From NCBI GenBank assembly GCA_012838035.1, contig DUQB01000033.1, positions 1 through 58,144 on the forward strand: 58,144 nucleotides of DNA. Direction: 5' to 3'. A program made the position numbers and the translations under genes. Of the stretch, positions 36,066 to 45,115 are shown piece after piece (positions within the stretch are counted from its first letter, which is position 1; the number at the start of each line of letters is the position of its first letter). Under the pieces are notes generated by a model. It was given only the letters and a program-made list of their open reading frames with translations. It did not search any database and was not told where the DNA came from. This stretch comes from Bacillota bacterium (GTDB lineage: Bacteria; Bacillota; Limnochordia; DTU080).

Positions 36066-37178
36066 TCAATCGCGCTGCTGCGATAAGGCCACTTTAGCGC
36101 CGCACGAATCGCGGATCGTCAGACTGCCGGGCAATTTCACCTTCACTGCCTTTCCCTTCTCGCCTGTCGTTATCCGCTCCAACAACAGCTTTGCCGCTTC
36201 TTCACCCATTTGCGCCAAAGGTTGAGCTACGCTGGTTAGAGCGGGTCGCACCTGCCGAGCCATCTCCAAATTATCAGTCCCCACGAACGCGATTTGCTCC
36301 GGCACCTTTAAACCGGCTTCCTGTGCGGCATATAGGGCTCCAATGGCCAAATAGTCGCTCGTAGCATAAACGGCTGAGGGCAGCTCCTGTTGAGAGCGCA
36401 GCAACCTGCTGAAACACTCATATCCCGTATTCGCCGATATGCTGGAGCTGTTATACTCGAGGATCAATTCCGGAACCAGCGGCGTATTGGTATCGCGAAA
36501 AGCCCCTAAATAACCTTCCAGTCGCTCCATTTCGGCTTGCACTCGGTAGTTCAGCCCTTTGCGCTGCAATAGAAAGGCAATGCGCCGGTGTCCCAAATTG
36601 ATGAGGTGTTGCGTAGCCAAATACCCCACCTGGTAGTTGTGTGAAGAGACCTCGTCGATATCCGGGTTGTCGGTATTGGAATTGATGAGAATGAACGGCA
36701 CTTCAGCTTCCTGCAGACGCTGCGCCACACTACTCGGAAAACCGGCGGAGCCCAGCGTTTTCAACATAAAGATGACGCCGTCGACGCGCCCTTCCTGATA
36801 GTACTCAATAGCCGTCTCCACGCCGGCTTCCGGCCTGGCCGCCGCGACATCGCACAGCGTGAGGCCGTAGTTCTGGGCGCTCAGGTAACGCAACATCCCT
36901 TGTACCGGACGAGCAAATAGAGGTGATACGGGATCCCAGCAAGAGATGAGCCCGATGGCATAAGCGCGGCGCGTAGAAATGGCCCGCGCCGCAACATTGG
37001 GGCGGTAGTTGAGTTTACGCGCCGCTTTTATCACCCGGGCATAGGTTTGCGGGCTGATGGCTACATTCTGTTTGTTGTTCAGCACGACTGAGACCGTACT
37101 GCGCGATACGCCGGCCTCTTTGGCCACGTCAATGCTGGTAACGCTGCGTTGCTTATGACGTTGTTTCGTCTCAGACAT
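36066..37178 (-). CDS. LacI-family transcriptional regulator
   Basis: A 370-residue repressor: an N-terminal helix-turn-helix (TSIDVAKEAGVSRSTVSVVL, then NNKQNVAIS), the hinge KLNYRPNVAARAI and a periplasmic-binding-protein-like sugar domain (AYAIGLISCWDPVSPLFARP). ATG 37178 is chosen since GGAG lies eight bases upstream. It is first in the minus-strand run, so it likely controls that operon in response to a sugar made or imported by it. I could not find a convincing palindromic operator in 37179-37372. Confidence 0.92.
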   Translation of the reverse strand: MSETKQRHKQRSVTSIDVAKEAGVSRSTVSVVLNNKQNVAISPQTYARVIKAARKLNYRPNVAARAISTRRAYAIGLISCWDPVSPLFARPVQGMLRYLSAQNYGLTLCDVAAARPEAGVETAIEYYQEGRVDGVIFMLKTLGSAGFPSSVAQRLQEAEVPFILINSNTDNPDIDEVSSHNYQVGYLATQHLINLGHRRIAFLLQRKGLNYRVQAEMERLEGYLGAFRDTNTPLVPELILEYNSSSISANTGYECFSRLLRSQQELPSAVYATSDYLAIGALYAAQEAGLKVPEQIAFVGTDNLEMARQVRPALTSVAQPLAQMGEEAAKLLLERITTGEKGKAVKVKLPGSLTIRDSCGAKVALSQQRD

Positions 37179-37372
37179 GCGTCGCACTCCATCTTCAATC
37201 ATTCACACCGGCAGGTGCTTGCTTACCGCGCGCGGAGCTTGGTACTATTCACTGCTTATTCTAAGAAGCATCCCGATTATCCTGCAAGAATCGGACGCAC
37301 AAATGGCGCTTCATACCCGTTGATAGATAGCGGCTATAGACTGGTACGTCTTTTGTATCCGCCGGTTCTCCA

Positions 37373-40276
37373 TCACCAACTGGAGGTAAATCCGGCTTGA
37401 AACCGCCACTGCTTTTCGGTTGGATTCCACTGCGCGCTCGCCATGGCTGTAAGAGCGATAGGGGTGTAGTAGCGAACTGCAACGCCCGGCGACCAGAGTG
37501 TCAACCTTTGCCGTGCGCCGTCGTCGATGATCGCCCCATCCGCGAACACTGCTACATGCAGGTCGCTGCGGAAGTAACGACGTACTTCCAAGGTACCATG
37601 CGCATAAGCCGTCGTAGTCACTGTTGGGTCATAGCCGCGTAGGGTGGAACTACCGCCTAGACGAAACTGATAGTTGAGCGGCGTAGTCGGATCCTGCCAA
37701 CCGACGGTCATCCCCGTCACTATTTGCATGTTCGAGCTGATTGGGTATCTGAACTCAGTGTTGGCGACGAAGCGCAGTCTACCGGGGGCTGCCGTCAAAC
37801 ACTCGTCCAACCAGCCTACGGAGAGTGAGAAAGCGCTGCTGCGCCCTCCGGAGCTCGTCTGCCGGTTGATTCCCGCCGACACAAAACCGACCTGGTTATC
37901 TGCCGGAACACTACCCACCGGCGTAACCTCAACCGCACTGTCTTTGATCCATTGCGCATTTAAGTGTAATGACCATATGGGGCTGAGCACTTGTACTGAA
38001 CTTAACTTATACTCCTGTCTATCGACAACTACGGTTGTTCCGGCATATGGTCCCACGCCTGCTCCAAACGAGATTCTAGACATCTTACCGTCTAGTCGCA
38101 GCTGCATAGGGGCTCCGATGCGAATAGGGAATTCCGTAAATACATACCGCTGTCGCGTCGGACCCCAACCATACGTAGCGCCAATATTAATGGCTTTTCC
38201 CGCGAAATGATCATACCTGACCGATAAGGTTTTTTGGGTAAGTTCATAGATTGCGCCGGATAATGTCGCCAGCGGCTCTTTATAGAGGCCGAAACCCTCC
38301 CGGATGCGAATGATCAGATGCACTTGGTCATCATTCACAGCGACTGTACCTAAGGTGACGTTCTCAAAAGCATTCAGGCTGCGCAACTGTCGTTGCCACG
38401 TCTGTAACCGGGATTGATCCAACCTGTCGCCTACGCTCACGCCCAACCAACCCAATAACCACGCGGTATCTGTTTTATGCCCACCTAGGACCGATATTGC
38501 CGCTATTTCACCTTCCGGCTCCAAAACCGGACTTGTCCCAGGGCCAAAGACCTGCGCCTTCCATAGAATCTCCCACAAACTCAGCTTCTTTGTAAGCGAA
38601 CGTTCTAAGCCGCTCTGTGCCTGCTGCCGGTAGTAGTCCGTTTCGCCTCCTAAATCGGGTACGGGAACGGCCAAAGACTTTGCATACCAGGCGACAGCCG
38701 CATTACGCTCGTTACGTCTGTCTGCATAGACGCCTAAGTAGAACAAAGCTTCCTGCAAATGACGCGGTTCAGCTATCTCGGCCAACTCAGTCAGATTGCC
38801 GTAAAACTGCTCGGCTTCCGTATGTCGGCCGAGTTGCATGTGCGCCCGCGCTTTTAGTAACAAAACATACTCCACGTACTGTCTGGGTTCATCTAATGTC
38901 GCCAGTATCTCCAGCGCGGCGGCCGGACGGCTTTCAGCTAAAGCTCGCTCGGCGCTGTAAATCGTCAGCCAATCTCTCAGATACTCATCCTCCGCATAGG
39001 AAATATCCCACTGGGGCTGACGCGCCTCCTCTCCAGCCAAAGCCGCCGTTAAACTAAATGCTTGCATGGTGTGATCACTAGCAGGGGCATTTTCATCTTG
39101 TACGCCTACCCACATCAACCCGCGTGTAGGGTCAAACACAAGCGAAGCCATGGTATTGGCGTTATCGATGCCGCGGACCATGCCCTGATGCGCTGCTGAA
39201 TCCGCACTGAACTTATCACGTAGGACAGTCGCCAAAACTTGCGCGTTAAAGCGACCGCGATGCTCCATTTCCAGCTCAGCTAGACGACTGTCGCGCAAAG
39301 CCGAGGCATACCAACCTGCCCGCTGATACGGCTGCATCTGGGATGACGCATACCTGTTTGTAGCAGCGATAAAGTCATCAGCCGTTCTGACGGCGTAGTG
39401 GTTGGCCGCCGCCTCCACAACCACCGCACGCGGCTCTTTAGCATCGCCAATAAGAATATTGAGCCCGATGGTGCGCGGCGCTTCCTTAATAATATGTACG
39501 GCTTGGTCGAGCGTCTCCGCCCGTTCCATCACCTCACGCAACAAAAAGACCAATGGCAAACCGTCAATACTGTTTTCCACAGCAAATGAGTAGCTCATAC
39601 TGATGGTGATGCCTTTGGCGTTCATCGCATGCATCACCCCAAAGTTGGCCGGGTAAGAAAGCGTAATAAACGGTATTTTCCCCTCTGGTTCCACAATCAT
39701 TACCAAAGCGCTCTTGGCAAGCACCAGCGGCAGACTGTTGTCCAAGTTTCTGGCGTGATAAAGATGACCATCAACGCTGGCTGAGCCCCAAACAGCAAGC
39801 GAAGTACACATAGCCACGGAAAGGTCCTGTGACACGTTGCTGACCACAATGGGTTTTATCGCCTTGTCTTTACCGCCGGACGCGCCATGGATGAAACCTT
39901 GCATCTCTTCTATGTATCGTTCAGGTATGTTACGCAGGAATGTAGGCAGCAGCTTCACGTTCATGTAGAAGTCTTGAAATAGCCACACCAACTTGTCCAT
40001 GCCTGTACGTTCCTGCAACGCCGGATCTACGTATGGGCGCAACGCCGAAGCTTCTTCACCTAACAAAACACCGTGTTGTACGCCCATTTCAAACGGAGTG
40101 CCCTTCAGATGCAAGACCTTTATCCCATCGTATTCCACTAAGTAACCTTGTCCAGCCCACACCCGATTACCCTCATACCGTAATTCCGGCAGCGAAGTCG
40201 CTAACGCTACGGCTTGCACAAATGCCATTAGAACTGATAACAGCAAAATACAGACAGGATTAAGTCTATTTGGCAT
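37373..40276 (-). CDS. C45-type Ntn-hydrolase / TPR / POTRA / Omp85 beta-barrel fusion
   Basis: A 967-residue outer-membrane protein. After a signal peptide (VCILLLSVLMAFVQAVALA) comes a C45 Ntn-hydrolase domain (about 35-400). Its predicted autoprocessing nucleophile is C157 in AMCTSLAVWGSASVDG, with YHARNLDNSLP and SLVFDPTRGLMWVGVQ as family blocks. TPR-like helices follow (about 430-590), then one POTRA-like domain (about 589-659) and a beta-barrel of about 308 residues. The barrel has the Omp85 loop-6 motif GGSSTLRGYDP near residue 873 and ends in tryptophan. This is the plan of type Vd proteins such as PlpD, but with an amidase/acyltransferase-like passenger instead of patatin. ATG 40276 is preferred over the abutting TTG 40279. 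It is divergent from the ATP-grasp gene. Confidence 0.85.
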   Translation of the reverse strand: MPNRLNPVCILLLSVLMAFVQAVALATSLPELRYEGNRVWAGQGYLVEYDGIKVLHLKGTPFEMGVQHGVLLGEEASALRPYVDPALQERTGMDKLVWLFQDFYMNVKLLPTFLRNIPERYIEEMQGFIHGASGGKDKAIKPIVVSNVSQDLSVAMCTSLAVWGSASVDGHLYHARNLDNSLPLVLAKSALVMIVEPEGKIPFITLSYPANFGVMHAMNAKGITISMSYSFAVENSIDGLPLVFLLREVMERAETLDQAVHIIKEAPRTIGLNILIGDAKEPRAVVVEAAANHYAVRTADDFIAATNRYASSQMQPYQRAGWYASALRDSRLAELEMEHRGRFNAQVLATVLRDKFSADSAAHQGMVRGIDNANTMASLVFDPTRGLMWVGVQDENAPASDHTMQAFSLTAALAGEEARQPQWDISYAEDEYLRDWLTIYSAERALAESRPAAALEILATLDEPRQYVEYVLLLKARAHMQLGRHTEAEQFYGNLTELAEIAEPRHLQEALFYLGVYADRRNERNAAVAWYAKSLAVPVPDLGGETDYYRQQAQSGLERSLTKKLSLWEILWKAQVFGPGTSPVLEPEGEIAAISVLGGHKTDTAWLLGWLGVSVGDRLDQSRLQTWQRQLRSLNAFENVTLGTVAVNDDQVHLIIRIREGFGLYKEPLATLSGAIYELTQKTLSVRYDHFAGKAINIGATYGWGPTRQRYVFTEFPIRIGAPMQLRLDGKMSRISFGAGVGPYAGTTVVVDRQEYKLSSVQVLSPIWSLHLNAQWIKDSAVEVTPVGSVPADNQVGFVSAGINRQTSSGGRSSAFSLSVGWLDECLTAAPGRLRFVANTEFRYPISSNMQIVTGMTVGWQDPTTPLNYQFRLGGSSTLRGYDPTVTTTAYAHGTLEVRRYFRSDLHVAVFADGAIIDDGARQRLTLWSPGVAVRYYTPIALTAMASAQWNPTEKQWRFQAGFTSSW

Positions 40277-40514
40277 CAATTTGCATCCCCTTTGCCGACA
40301 AGGTATTGAACTATACGCAACTTATCCAAGGGCTCATTCCACGTCTAAACATGGATTTGTATTTTCCCGTCCTATTTATACCACTACTGTCGCAATTCAA
40401 GCAACCTGCCTAGTAGATAGTGCGGCTCGTTGTACAAGGACCGTCTCAAGTGTGCTAAAGTTAAGGGCAATGATGTATGTAACAAATGACTGTTTTAAGG
40501 AGCCGATCCGGTTT

Positions 40515-41561
40515 ATGAAGGTGCTTGTCACTTACAATCAGCCGCCGACGCAAGGTGGATTCCAACTTTGCCACGCCGGGGTGCTGGATGCCGTTAATGA
40601 TGTTGTTGCCGCGTTGCAACACCTCGGCCATGAAGTATCGACTCTGGCCGTCGGCCGAAACCTGCCCGCTGAGTTGACGCAATTGGCAATGGCGCAGAAC
40701 GACTGTGTGTTTAATATGTGTGAAAGCATCTTGGAAAACAGCAGTTTAACAGCCGGTTTCGCCGCTTATTTAGAGTTGTTGGGCGTACCGTTTACAGGTG
40801 CCCATGCACGCGCGCTGACCATTACGACTGACAAACGGTTGGCGGATGCCGTTCTACGTGAAGGCGGCGTATCTGTTCCGGAGAGCTGGTCCTACGAAGC
40901 ACTGCTGGAATTCCTGTCCATGCCCGAGGCGAATCGCCCCGCCGTACCTTTTCCGCTCATCGTCAAACCAGCGAACGAAGACGGCAGCATAGGCATTGAG
41001 CAGGACTCTATCGCAAGCAATTGGCAGGGACTGGAGGATGCCCTCCGTGTAACCGCCACAAAGCTGGGCCATACTCAGCTTATGGCGCAACGATTTATAG
41101 AAGGGCGCGAGTTTACCGTCGGCTTTTTAGGCACGTCGGACCCACAAGCGCTCCCGTTAGCCGAAATGACCTTTACGGATCTGCCGCCCGGTCATCGACC
41201 GATTCTTTCCTACCAAATGAAATGGGTGATGGATTCTCCTGAACGGCGTGCCTTTCGCCGCATTTGTCCGCCGCAGATCCATGCGCGGATGTCTGAGCGG
41301 ATCATTTCCGTTGCCCGCCAAGCATATCTGATATGCGGCTTACAAGGATATGGCCGCATCGATGTCCGTTGGGACACGACAAGCGACAAACCTTATGTTA
41401 TCGATGTCAACGCCAACCCGGACATTACCGACGGACAAGGCTTTCCCGTTATGGCTCAAATAGGCGGCATCAGCTATCCCCAGCTCATTGCGACCATTTT
41501 GGAGCAGGCGCTGACGGATTTCGCCTCAGTCACTACCGCCGGCGCCCTTTCCGGCGCTTAG
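40515..41561 (+). CDS. ATP-grasp enzyme of the D-alanine-D-alanine ligase type
   Basis: A 348-residue cytoplasmic ligase. QNDCVFNMCESILENSSLTA and ELLGVPFTGAHARALTITTD mark the N-terminal domains, FPLIVKPANEDGSIGIEQDS the nucleotide-binding lysine region, and GYGRIDVRWDTTSDKPYVID with VNANPDIT the magnesium site. These match Ddl-related proteins but the overall sequence is divergent, so it may join other amino acids or modify a peptide. The start at 40515 follows AAGGAG by about ten bases; the frame is open 78 codons further upstream without a good site. It is divergent from the Omp85 fusion and upstream of an anchored deacetylase-like protein. Confidence 0.85.
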   Translation: MKVLVTYNQPPTQGGFQLCHAGVLDAVNDVVAALQHLGHEVSTLAVGRNLPAELTQLAMAQNDCVFNMCESILENSSLTAGFAAYLELLGVPFTGAHARALTITTDKRLADAVLREGGVSVPESWSYEALLEFLSMPEANRPAVPFPLIVKPANEDGSIGIEQDSIASNWQGLEDALRVTATKLGHTQLMAQRFIEGREFTVGFLGTSDPQALPLAEMTFTDLPPGHRPILSYQMKWVMDSPERRAFRRICPPQIHARMSERIISVARQAYLICGLQGYGRIDVRWDTTSDKPYVIDVNANPDITDGQGFPVMAQIGGISYPQLIATILEQALTDFASVTTAGALSGA

Positions 41562-41764
41562 CGTGCAATTCTGAGAAGACCTCATGTATGTCGGGCTTCC
41601 CGCTTGTTGGTGTTAAATCATCGCAATTTGAAGAAGGTGTATGCGCTGGAGAGCAAGAATGCGTACGGTAATCTTTTCGCATTTGCGTATCGTCTCATTC
41701 AGTCGTCGTATGGGTCAATACAACACTCATATGCGCATCTTTATCTCACTAGGGGGGGTTCGAC

Positions 41765-43222
41765 GTGAAACGATTCTTTTCCAAACACAGGCTCTTTTGG
41801 CTCATCCCGGTAATAATCGTGGTAATTGCCGGTTACCTGGTATTCCATGTCGCGCAAACCAAAACGATGGCCGCGGCGGAAGATGAAGAAGGCGTCATTT
41901 ACTACATCCTCACCGAAGATAACGAAATCACGATTCGCTACCCGCAAAGACTGGGCGGGGCCACCTATTTAAGTCGGCGCGGCTTTGAGGTGCTGATGAT
42001 TGAGAAGGTGGACGCCCTCAACGACATCGCCGAGAAGTACGGGGCTTACTGGACGCACCTGACGGCCACCGGCGTCTGGTATTTAGCCGAGGCTGCGGCG
42101 GAAAAATCACCTTATTGGGAAGGACTTTACGACGACCTGGTTGAGCAAGTGCGACGCGGCAGCGCGGCAGGACATGAGTATGCGCCTCACCCCCATGCCT
42201 ATTGGGATCCTCGTAGCAGTCTCAACACGTTGGATTGGGATCAAAGCCGCCTGGCCTGGGTCGATAACGGCGGCGAATACTTATCCTGGACCGCAGGTTT
42301 CCAAAAGCTGGGCACTTATACGGATCTGGAATCTGCCGCAGGGTACTTGTATGATCATAAACGTGAACTGATGCGCCTTACTCGGCGTGAAACGCTGATT
42401 GAGCGTACCGGCAGTTGGCAATTCGGTCATACACCGGAGTTAATGGAGATTTCCATTCAGGCCTTGTGGATGAACGGCATTTTGGCCAACAGCGATCATG
42501 CCGCCAACTTAGGCGGTGCGGCAGGCGCCCCTTACGGCCAGGCATTGTACTTTACCGCCAAGAACTCCATCAATGTACCGGCCAACTCGGCAAAAGATTA
42601 CGGCACGCTGGAGATGGCTCCTACGCCGAAACCTATGATCCAGTGGGAAACCAGTACGTTACAACAACTCAACAGCAGGGTTGATGAAGGCGTAAAGGCT
42701 TTTACGGACAACAAAGGACGGGTAAAACCCGGCGTCCACTTCATTGTAGGCTTCGGCCACGCGAAAAACATGATGGGCAGCGGCGACTGGCAGTCCACAC
42801 GCGGCGGCGCATTCGCCATTCTCGATCAGCATCTGGCATACGTTACCGAGAAGTACGTCAACATTGAGAAACCTGTCATCAGGTACGCTACCGCCAGTGA
42901 CGCGATCAAACACTACTACGACTACTACTCTGAGCGGGCGATCGCCATGCGCGAAGACACGGAGACGCAAGTATCCGAGAGCGTCTATGAGTATCCCTTC
43001 CGTATTCTGGGCAGAGTTGAAGGTAATCAGTCCGTTTCCATAAAGCCTCCTATTTGGTGGGATGCGCAAGCAGAGATCGCCGGCGTGCAGTTGCTTACTG
43101 AAGACAAGGTTTTGGCTGAGTTTACGACATTCGACTCGGTCTATCCCGACTTACATTTCGAAACACAGGGAGTAAAACAAGGCGTGATGCGGGTTACGCT
43201 CAAGCCGGGCGCAACACGGTAA
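41765..43222 (+). CDS. Membrane-anchored protein, possibly polysaccharide-deacetylase-like
   Basis: A 485-residue protein with an N-terminal transmembrane helix (LFWLIPVIIVVIAGYLVFHV) and a large exported part. I do not firmly recognise the family. The middle has features of a NodB-like deacetylase barrel: an early ALNDIAEKYGAYWTHLTATG strand-helix unit and GHEYAPHPHAYWD, which could supply the zinc histidines. A later NSDHAANLGGA segment could hold another. The C-terminal 100 residues look like a beta-sandwich (YEYPFRILGRVEGNQSVSIK). The GTG start at 41765 is preceded by GGGGGG. It follows the ATP-grasp gene by 203 bases and is followed by a terminator. Confidence 0.7.
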   Translation: MKRFFSKHRLFWLIPVIIVVIAGYLVFHVAQTKTMAAAEDEEGVIYYILTEDNEITIRYPQRLGGATYLSRRGFEVLMIEKVDALNDIAEKYGAYWTHLTATGVWYLAEAAAEKSPYWEGLYDDLVEQVRRGSAAGHEYAPHPHAYWDPRSSLNTLDWDQSRLAWVDNGGEYLSWTAGFQKLGTYTDLESAAGYLYDHKRELMRLTRRETLIERTGSWQFGHTPELMEISIQALWMNGILANSDHAANLGGAAGAPYGQALYFTAKNSINVPANSAKDYGTLEMAPTPKPMIQWETSTLQQLNSRVDEGVKAFTDNKGRVKPGVHFIVGFGHAKNMMGSGDWQSTRGGAFAILDQHLAYVTEKYVNIEKPVIRYATASDAIKHYYDYYSERAIAMREDTETQVSESVYEYPFRILGRVEGNQSVSIKPPIWWDAQAEIAGVQLLTEDKVLAEFTTFDSVYPDLHFETQGVKQGVMRVTLKPGATR

Positions 43223-43307
43223 GCGTACAGGTAGCAGCTGCTATCTTTGGCAAAAAGCATGAGAACTTGCATAGCGATGGGGCAGTGTTAATACGAACAC
43301 CAGATGA

Positions 43308-43337
43308 GCCGGAGGCCACAACCTCCGGCCTCCTTTC
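43308..43337 (+). terminator. Hairpin terminator after the anchored deacetylase-like gene
   Basis: GCCGGAGG (43308-43315) pairs with CCTCCGGC (43322-43329) around a six-base loop and is followed by CTCCTTTCT, an imperfect T-rich tail. Confidence 0.6.
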
Positions 43338-43625
43338 TCAAAAGCGGTCTATGCTGCCCGGAGCGCCTAAACATCGCCAACCTGGCGGTTGTCTTTCCAG
43401 GAGTAATATGGCATGATATTGTCAGATCGGCTCTATGGCGCAACGGATGCTAACCAGCACGGTTGCGGACTATTGCAGGCACAATAGCGCCGCTGTCCAT
43501 GCCTCCTACGCTACGGCATGCAGCAATCCTTTCAACAGGCCGGAGCATGCGGCTGCCGGTAGCGGATAGGGAGTATGGCGCGTTTGTCTAAATCGGAACC
43601 AAAAAGCCGGCTTAGGCTGTCTTTA

Positions 43626-43634
43626 TGGTATATA
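43626..43634 (+). promoter_or_regulatory. Candidate extended -10 promoter of the lyase gene
   Basis: TGG at 43626-43628 directly precedes TATATA (43629-43634), an extended -10 pattern. There is no good -35 at 17 bases. The predicted start would leave a short leader of about 25-30 bases before the TTG start of the lyase. Confidence 0.4.
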
Positions 43635-43668
43635 TGAAACTGTAGGATGGTAGAAAGGAAGAGTCAAT

Positions 43669-45111
43669 TTGAAGATCAAACTTTCTGACGGTAGGGTCAT
43701 CCCCATTGAGATGCACAAGGTTAAAATTGTGCAAAAGAGCAGTCTCCCCCCCATTTCCCAACGTTTGGACGCTATTGCCGCCGCCGGCTACAACACATTC
43801 CTACTCCGCACCCGCGACGTATTCCTCGACATGCTTACAGATAGCGGAACCAATGCCATGAGCGACAACCAGCTCGCCGCGATGATGGTCTCTGATGACG
43901 CATATGCCGGAGGCGAAAGCTTCTATCGTTTACAGGAAGCGGTCCATGACGTGCTGGGGTTCCAATACTGCACCCCTGCGCACCAGGGTAGAGCTTGCGA
44001 AAACCTCATTGCCCGCGTACTGGTAAAACAGGGCGACGTCGTTCCCATGAATTACCACTTTACGACAACTAAAGCCCATTTTGATATGGCGGGCGGGAAA
44101 GTACTGGAGCTCTATCACGACGATGCGCTTGAAACCGACAGTGATAATCCCTTCAAGGGCAACCTTGATCCCGATAAACTGACTGCCGTCATCAAGCAAT
44201 ACGGCCCGGAGCGCGTCTCCTTCGTACGTATGGAGGCCACGACCAACCTCATCGGCGGCCAGCCCTTCTCTTTAGCGAACCTTAAAGAGATCAGCCGGAT
44301 CGCTCGCAACCACAACATCCCGGTGGTCATCGACTGCTCGCTCATCTCAGAGAACGCCTACTTTATCCAGCAACGCGAACCTGAGTACACCGCGTGGAGC
44401 ATCGCCGATATCGTTAAAGAGATGATGCGCCAGGCTGACGTAATGTACATGTCCGGTCGTAAGAGTACCTGCGTGCGCGGCGGTCTAATCGCAACCAACG
44501 ACGTTAACCTGTACCGTAAGTTCAGCGAGCTGCTCCCCGTGTTCGAAGGTTTCCTCACCTATGGCGGCATGTCTTCCAAAGAGATCGAAGCTATGGCCGT
44601 AGGGCTTAGAGAAATGGTTGAGCCGGAATCCGCTTCCGCCTCCGCCGACCTCATCGAGTACTTCGTGAACCGCATGGTGGAGCGCGGCATTCCTGCAGTA
44701 ACGCCTCCGGGAGGCTTGGCCGGACACGTCGATGCGATGAGATTTTGCCCGCATATCCCGCAACTCCAGTACCCGGCAGGCGCCTTAGCCGCAGCTTTGT
44801 ACATTGTTTCCGGAGCGCGCGGTATGGAACGCGGCACCATATCCATGGATCGCGACGCCGACGGACAGGAAGTGCCTTCCGATATGGAGCTCTGCCGCCT
44901 GGCGGTACCGCGCCGCGTATTCAGCATGTCGCACATGGAGTACGTGGTAGATCGTTTGGCCTGGTTGTATGAGCATCGGCATTTAGTCGGCGGTTTGCAC
45001 TTTGTGGAGGAACCCCCGGTACTGCGCTTCTTCATTGGCCGGCTGGAACCGATCGGCGATTGGGCGCGCAAGTTGGCCGATGCTTTTATAGCCGATTTCG
45101 GCAACGTATAA
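43669..45111 (+). CDS. Tyrosine phenol-lyase/tryptophanase-family PLP lyase, atypical
   Basis: A 480-residue beta-eliminating lyase. It aligns along its length with bacterial tyrosine phenol-lyase: YNTFLLRTRDVFLDMLTDSG with TNAMSDNQ, DDAYAGGESFY (Tyr of TPL Y71), FTTTKAHF and the PLP lysine K265 in MYMSGRKSTC. R388 in GARGMERG corresponds to TPL Arg381, which binds the phenol; tryptophanase has Ile there, so tyrosine-type chemistry is favoured. One normally invariant residue is lost: the arginine after PLP-binding Asp (TPL D214...R217) is leucine (D222...L225). The start is TTG 43669 with GGAAGAG upstream. The true substrate is uncertain. Confidence 0.85.
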   Translation: MKIKLSDGRVIPIEMHKVKIVQKSSLPPISQRLDAIAAAGYNTFLLRTRDVFLDMLTDSGTNAMSDNQLAAMMVSDDAYAGGESFYRLQEAVHDVLGFQYCTPAHQGRACENLIARVLVKQGDVVPMNYHFTTTKAHFDMAGGKVLELYHDDALETDSDNPFKGNLDPDKLTAVIKQYGPERVSFVRMEATTNLIGGQPFSLANLKEISRIARNHNIPVVIDCSLISENAYFIQQREPEYTAWSIADIVKEMMRQADVMYMSGRKSTCVRGGLIATNDVNLYRKFSELLPVFEGFLTYGGMSSKEIEAMAVGLREMVEPESASASADLIEYFVNRMVERGIPAVTPPGGLAGHVDAMRFCPHIPQLQYPAGALAAALYIVSGARGMERGTISMDRDADGQEVPSDMELCRLAVPRRVFSMSHMEYVVDRLAWLYEHRHLVGGLHFVEEPPVLRFFIGRLEPIGDWARKLADAFIADFGNV

Positions 45112-45115
45112 CTAC

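Larger units (their letters stand above)
43223..43668. other. Long intergenic region with several inverted repeats
   Basis: After the terminator at 43308 there are about 330 bases without a supported gene. Short inverted repeats occur near 43440-43490 (a GCAAC/GTTGC pair and CTATTG/CAATAG), which may be a structured leader or a decayed element. No tRNA, known riboswitch or coding remnant was recognised. An extended -10 promoter (43626) precedes the lyase gene. Confidence 0.4.

Noticed and set aside
40281-40514. Upstream extension of the ATP-grasp gene by 78 codons
   Set aside because: The sequence has no similarity to Ddl-type proteins and no ribosome binding site, whereas ATG 40515 follows AAGGAG and begins with the family's MKVLV start.
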